NCBI RefSeq assembly: GCF_029360585.1
Contig: NZ_JAQZSJ010000004.1
Location: forward strand, 218,467 to 282,466
Origin: Cohnella caldifontis
Lineage (GTDB): Bacteria > Bacillota > Bacilli > Paenibacillales > Paenibacillaceae
Direction: 5' to 3'
Length of the DNA: 64,000 nt
Part shown: positions 61,011 to 64,000 of the stretch, piece after piece
Layout: every line of letters starts with the position of its first letter
Numbering within the stretch: position 1 is the stretch's first letter
Program-made: the position numbers and the translations under genes
The notes under the pieces: generated by a model
Told to the model about the DNA's origin: nothing
The model's input: the letters and a program-made list of their open reading frames with translations, nothing else
Database searches by the model: none

Positions 61011-63038
61011 ATGCCCAGGGAACGGAGCAACGCGATATCAGGAGGCAGGGCCCCGTTCATCGGCGCGAAGCCGGGACGCGGCCGCAGCGGCGCCATTTCT
61101 CTCGGTTCCCACCGGCAGGAACTCGAGCTGCAGCAAACGGTCGGCAATCAGGCGGCACTTGCTAGCGACGGATATATCGATCCCTTGGCGGGTCCCGTCG
61201 GGAGCAACGGCTATCTCGTGTCGCAGCAATCGGCGAAGCCGAGCGGTTCGGCCGCGCCCAGTCCCGCAGCAAGCAACGGGTATCAAGTTTTGCCGGTCAC
61301 GGGCGGGCCAAGCAGCTCCGCTGCACCTGCAAGCCCCAAACCTTCTTCGCCCCTTGCAGGTCCCACGGCAAGCAACGGATATCTCGTGTCGCAGCAATCG
61401 GCGAAGCCGAGCGGTTCGGCCGCGCCCAGTCCCGCAGCAAGCAACGGGTATCAAGTTTTGCCGGTCACGGGCGGGCCAAGCAGCTCCGCTGCGCCTGCAA
61501 GCGCCAAACCTTCTTCGCCCCTTGCAGGTCCCTCGGCAAGCAACGGATATCTCGTGTCGCAGCAAACCGCGAAGCCGAGCGGTTCGGCCGCGCCCAGTCC
61601 CGCCGCAAGCACCGGTTATCAAGTTTTGCCGGTCACGGGCGGGCCTAGCAGCTCCGCTGCACCTGCAAGCCCCAAACCTTCTTCGCCCCTTGCAGGTCCC
61701 ACGGCAAGCAACGGATATCTCGTGTCGCAGCAATCCGCGAAGCCGAGCGGTTCGGCCGCGCCCAGTCCCGCCGCAAGCAACGGTTATCAAGTTTTGCCGG
61801 TCACGGGCGGGCCAAGCAGCTCCGCTGCGCCTGCAAGCGCCAAACCTTCTTCCCCCCTGGCGGGTTCCGTGGCTAGCGACGGTTATGTCGTACCCCAACA
61901 TTCGGCGCTGAACGGAACCTATGTCGATGTCGGGGAATTCGGATTCGATGAATCCGAAGAGAAAGAATCGGAGGATTCGGGCCCCAAATTCGACATGAAG
62001 TCCATGGTTTCGGGCATGACGAGCTTCGACACGAGCGTGCAACGGCCGAACCCGCATATGAAGACTTCCCTTCCCTCGAAAACCTTCTACGCCGATACGG
62101 ACGAGAAGCGCGAACCCTATGCGCGCAAATTCGACGAACAAGGCAAGATGCGCAACGCCGACGGCTCCGCGCTGAACACGATCGGAGCGGACAGGCCTGC
62201 CGCGATCGGGGCGAAGGGCGACCGGCATATTTTCGCCATGGACGGCCAGGGGCAGATCTACACCGCGGACGCGATCAAAGAGAACGTGGAACGCGGCAAG
62301 AAAGCCCAGGAATCCGGCGAAAGCACCCAGGAACGGTTCCACCATTCCAGCTTTCTCGGCGGCGAAGACGTCGCGGGAGCCGGGGAAATGCAAGTACGGG
62401 ACGGCCAGGTAGAGCTCGTGTCGGACACAAGCGGCCATTATCGGCCCGGCTCCAAGCAAATGATGCAAGCGGTCCAGCAGCTGGAGAAGAACAACGTGCC
62501 CGTCGAGCAGCTCGGCGTCGAATTCGTCGGCAAGTCCCAGGGACAAGGAGCGCTGCAAGCGTCCGCGGTGGAACTGCTCGGATACCAGAACCACAGCCCG
62601 GAGACGGCCGAATCGCAAATGCGCGCGATGCACGGCAAGAAGGACCAGGTGCTCGGCGAGATCAAGAACGCCGGCCAGCAGGCGGCGGACGGGGCCAACC
62701 TGAAGCCTTCCCAATTCAAGCGGCAGCAGGCGGCTGCCCAAGCGTCTTCCGCTTCACCGGCGACGCCGCGGTCGTCGGACGACTCCTATTTTTATTCGGC
62801 TCCCTCACACGATGACGAAGCCGTTTACGTGGACATCGACGAGGAAGCCCCGTACAACAACGACGCGCCGCAATTCGTCCCGGAAGAAGATCCGTACAAC
62901 AACGACCTGCCCGGCCTCGTTCCCGAGGAAGATCCGTACAACAACGACCTGCCCGAGCTCGAGCACGAGGAAGAGGAAGCACCGTACAACAACGATTTAT
63001 CGGGCCTCGTCCCGGAAGAAGATCCTTATTACAACTGA
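61011..63038 (+). CDS. Large repeat-rich, effector-like protein
   Basis: A 675-residue protein without signal peptide. Near the start ELQQTVGNQA resembles the LQRTIGNRA motif of proteins linked to contractile-injection or polymorphic systems. Residues about 65-288 are four 56-residue, Ser/Ala/Pro-rich repeats (SNGYLVSQQ...SNGYQVLPVTGG). A globular domain (about 380-560) carries RHIFAMDGQGQIYTAD, FHHSSFLGGEDVAGAGEM and SDTSGHYRPGSKQMMQ, a pattern I recall from toxin/effector-type proteins. The C-terminus is five acidic repeats (EEDPYNNDLPGLV). GGAAAGGGG precedes the ATG. Function unknown. Confidence 0.82.
   Translation: MPRERSNAISGGRAPFIGAKPGRGRSGAISLGSHRQELELQQTVGNQAALASDGYIDPLAGPVGSNGYLVSQQSAKPSGSAAPSPAASNGYQVLPVTGGPSSSAAPASPKPSSPLAGPTASNGYLVSQQSAKPSGSAAPSPAASNGYQVLPVTGGPSSSAAPASAKPSSPLAGPSASNGYLVSQQTAKPSGSAAPSPAASTGYQVLPVTGGPSSSAAPASPKPSSPLAGPTASNGYLVSQQSAKPSGSAAPSPAASNGYQVLPVTGGPSSSAAPASAKPSSPLAGSVASDGYVVPQHSALNGTYVDVGEFGFDESEEKESEDSGPKFDMKSMVSGMTSFDTSVQRPNPHMKTSLPSKTFYADTDEKREPYARKFDEQGKMRNADGSALNTIGADRPAAIGAKGDRHIFAMDGQGQIYTADAIKENVERGKKAQESGESTQERFHHSSFLGGEDVAGAGEMQVRDGQVELVSDTSGHYRPGSKQMMQAVQQLEKNNVPVEQLGVEFVGKSQGQGALQASAVELLGYQNHSPETAESQMRAMHGKKDQVLGEIKNAGQQAADGANLKPSQFKRQQAAAQASSASPATPRSSDDSYFYSAPSHDDEAVYVDIDEEAPYNNDAPQFVPEEDPYNNDLPGLVPEEDPYNNDLPELEHEEEEAPYNNDLSGLVPEEDPYYN
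61203..61874 (+). repeat. Four 168-bp in-frame repeats inside effector-like gene
   Basis: Units begin at 61203, 61371, 61539 and 61707. They are nearly identical at the DNA level, including silent sites, so the expansion is recent or kept uniform by recombination. Alternate units carry ASPKP or ASAKP, and a higher-order two-unit pattern is visible. Confidence 0.92.
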
Positions 63039-63142
63039 ATCCTTTTAAGAAAATCCGTTAGGTCGTTATTCATCTCTGACGGTCCTTCGGAAAACGGACG
63101 AGAGTAAGGGAACACCTCCCTTTAATCGCAGCATCCAAGAAA

Positions 63143-63179
63143 TACCGTCAGGGAAAAATTCGTCCCTGACGGTATTTTT
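63143..63179 (+). terminator. Terminator at start of repeat element B
   Basis: A 12-bp perfect stem TACCGTCAGGGA / TCCCTGACGGTA with an 8-base loop followed by TTTTT. It would end the effector-like gene transcript. It is the same hairpin as at 6795-6824. Confidence 0.88.
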
Positions 63180-64000
63180 GATTCGTGCCTCTGAAGTCAC
63201 TTTTCAGCCACTTTCCCACGAACATCCTCAATCCTGTTCTCAAATGAACATGACCATTGGAACCCGTTTACCCAGAGGGGCGGAGGATTATGCTTGCGCG
63301 GCAAGCATAACCAGCTGTTGCCCCACGCGGTGGCGGGGATTATGCTTGCGCGGCAAGCTTAACCAGCTGTTGCCCCACGCGTTGGCGGGGATTATGCTTG
63401 CGCGGCAAGCTTAACCAGCTGTTGCCCCACGCGTTGGCGGGGATTATGCTTGCGCGGCAAGCTTAACCAGCTGTTGCCCCACGCGTTGGCGGGGATTATG
63501 CTTGCGCGGCAAGCTTAACCAGCTGTTGTCCCATGCGTTGGCGGGGATTATGCTTGCGCGGCAAGCTTATCCCGCTGTTGCCCACGCGTTGGCGGGGATT
63601 ATGCTTGCGCGGCAAGCATAACCAGCGGTTGACCCACGCGTGGGCGGGGATTATGCTTGCGCCGCCAGCTTATCCAGCTGTTGTCCCAGGCGTTGGCGGG
63701 GTTTATGCTTGCGCGGCCAGCTTACCCAGCTGTTGCCCCACGCGGTGGCGGGGATTATGCTTGCGCCGCCAGCTTATCCAGCTGTTGTCCCAGGCGTTGG
63801 CGGGGTTTATGCTTGCGCGGCCAGCTTACCCAGCTGTTGCCCCACGCGGTGGCGGGGATTATGCTTGCGCCGCCAGCTTATCCAGCTGTTGTCCCAGGCG
63901 TTGGCGGGGATTATGCTTGCGCGGCAAGCTTAACCAGCTGTTGCCCCACGCTTTAGCGGGGGTTAAGCTTGCGCGGCAAGCTTAACCAGCTGTGGCCCCT
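63143..64000 (+). repeat. Composite repeat element, copy B (long)
   Basis: The same layout as copy A: hairpin, lead of about 100 bases (63175-63278), then a tandem array of 52-bp units to the window end. Unit boundaries lie at 63327, 63379, 63431, 63483, 63535, 63586, 63638, 63690, 63742, 63794, 63846, 63898 and 63950, plus a partial first unit. The last unit (TTAGCGGGGGTTAAGCTTG) is a variant shared with the last unit of copy A. Open frames here come only from the repeat. Confidence 0.92.

Noticed and set aside
63178..63985. Several open frames repeating RWRGLCLRGKL-type sequence
   Set aside because: The 52-bp unit shifts frame each copy, so the same peptide appears in all frames. The DNA dyads, not the peptide, are conserved.
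63279..64000. CRISPR array
   Set aside because: The 52-bp units are contiguous with no unique spacers and no cas genes are nearby. The same holds for the 28-bp array at 47824-47975.

Overview
The window looks like chromosome from a high-GC member of the Bacillota, most likely Paenibacillaceae (Cohnella or Paenibacillus-like). The reasons are strong GGAGG-type ribosome binding sites, frequent TTG/GTG starts, SigA-type promoters, a bacterial Ku, a YveK/CpsD-type exopolysaccharide (EPS) locus, a YhgE/Pip protein, a UgtP-like glycosyltransferase, an MgtC protein, CvfC/YpgR, and copper-amine-oxidase-like and Big_2 domains on secreted proteins. No rRNA, tRNA, transposase or CRISPR array was seen. 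The genus is inferred from gene content, not from a database match.

Region 1 (1-4.8 kb): a non-homologous end-joining neighbourhood. It holds Ku (cut by the left edge) and a stand-alone LigD-type polymerase, with an SRPBCC protein, a DUF1801 protein and a small membrane protein between them, then cardiolipin synthase on the minus strand.

Region 2 (4.9-31 kb, all minus strand): a very large EPS locus. Read 5' to 3' it starts with galU and a nucleotidyltransferase. A RiPP-like cassette follows: a 42-residue precursor, HPr-kinase-like protein, PqqD-like protein, S26-type peptidase, ABC exporter and DUF1854 protein. Then come chain-length regulators, a BY-kinase, UDP-glucose dehydrogenase and two epimerases (UDP-GlcA, UDP-GalA and UDP-Gal supply), an acyltransferase, a flippase, a polymerase, glycosyltransferases, two CapK-like proteins, a beta-helix protein, a YdcF protein, an LCP ligase and the priming sugar transferase. 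Stop/start overlaps (ATGA) couple many of the genes. A composite repeat element with an intrinsic terminator interrupts the locus at 6.8-7.05 kb.

Region 3 (31-36 kb): a beta-helix protein divergent from galU, a two-gene ABC transporter with a small Cys-rich protein, an XRE regulator and a small unknown gene. Three promoters (upstream of the precursor, galU and the Cys-rich protein) each carry the dyad GATAC-N5-GTATC just downstream of TTGACA. This suggests one regulon joining the peptide, EPS and transporter genes.

Region 4 (36-48.6 kb): glutamate synthase large subunit, a GDSL hydrolase, a nine-repeat Ig-like surface protein, and a YhgE/Pip protein with its TetR regulator. The 880-base gap between the last two genes is filled with three kinds of repeats. 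Both genes carry the same operator, TGACCGA-N8-TTTGGTCA.

Region 5 (48.8-58.4 kb): a glycolipid-type glycosyltransferase, an alkyltransferase-like protein, a c-di-GMP-I class riboswitch in front of a secreted MORN-repeat protein, an ABC-F/metallo-hydrolase pair, MgtC, CvfC, and two gene remnants (AraC-type regulator, sugar-binding protein).

Region 6 (58.4-64 kb): an FPGG pentapeptide-repeat protein, a LysE exporter, a HAD phosphatase, a large repeat-rich effector-like protein, and a second, longer copy of the composite repeat element running to the window end.
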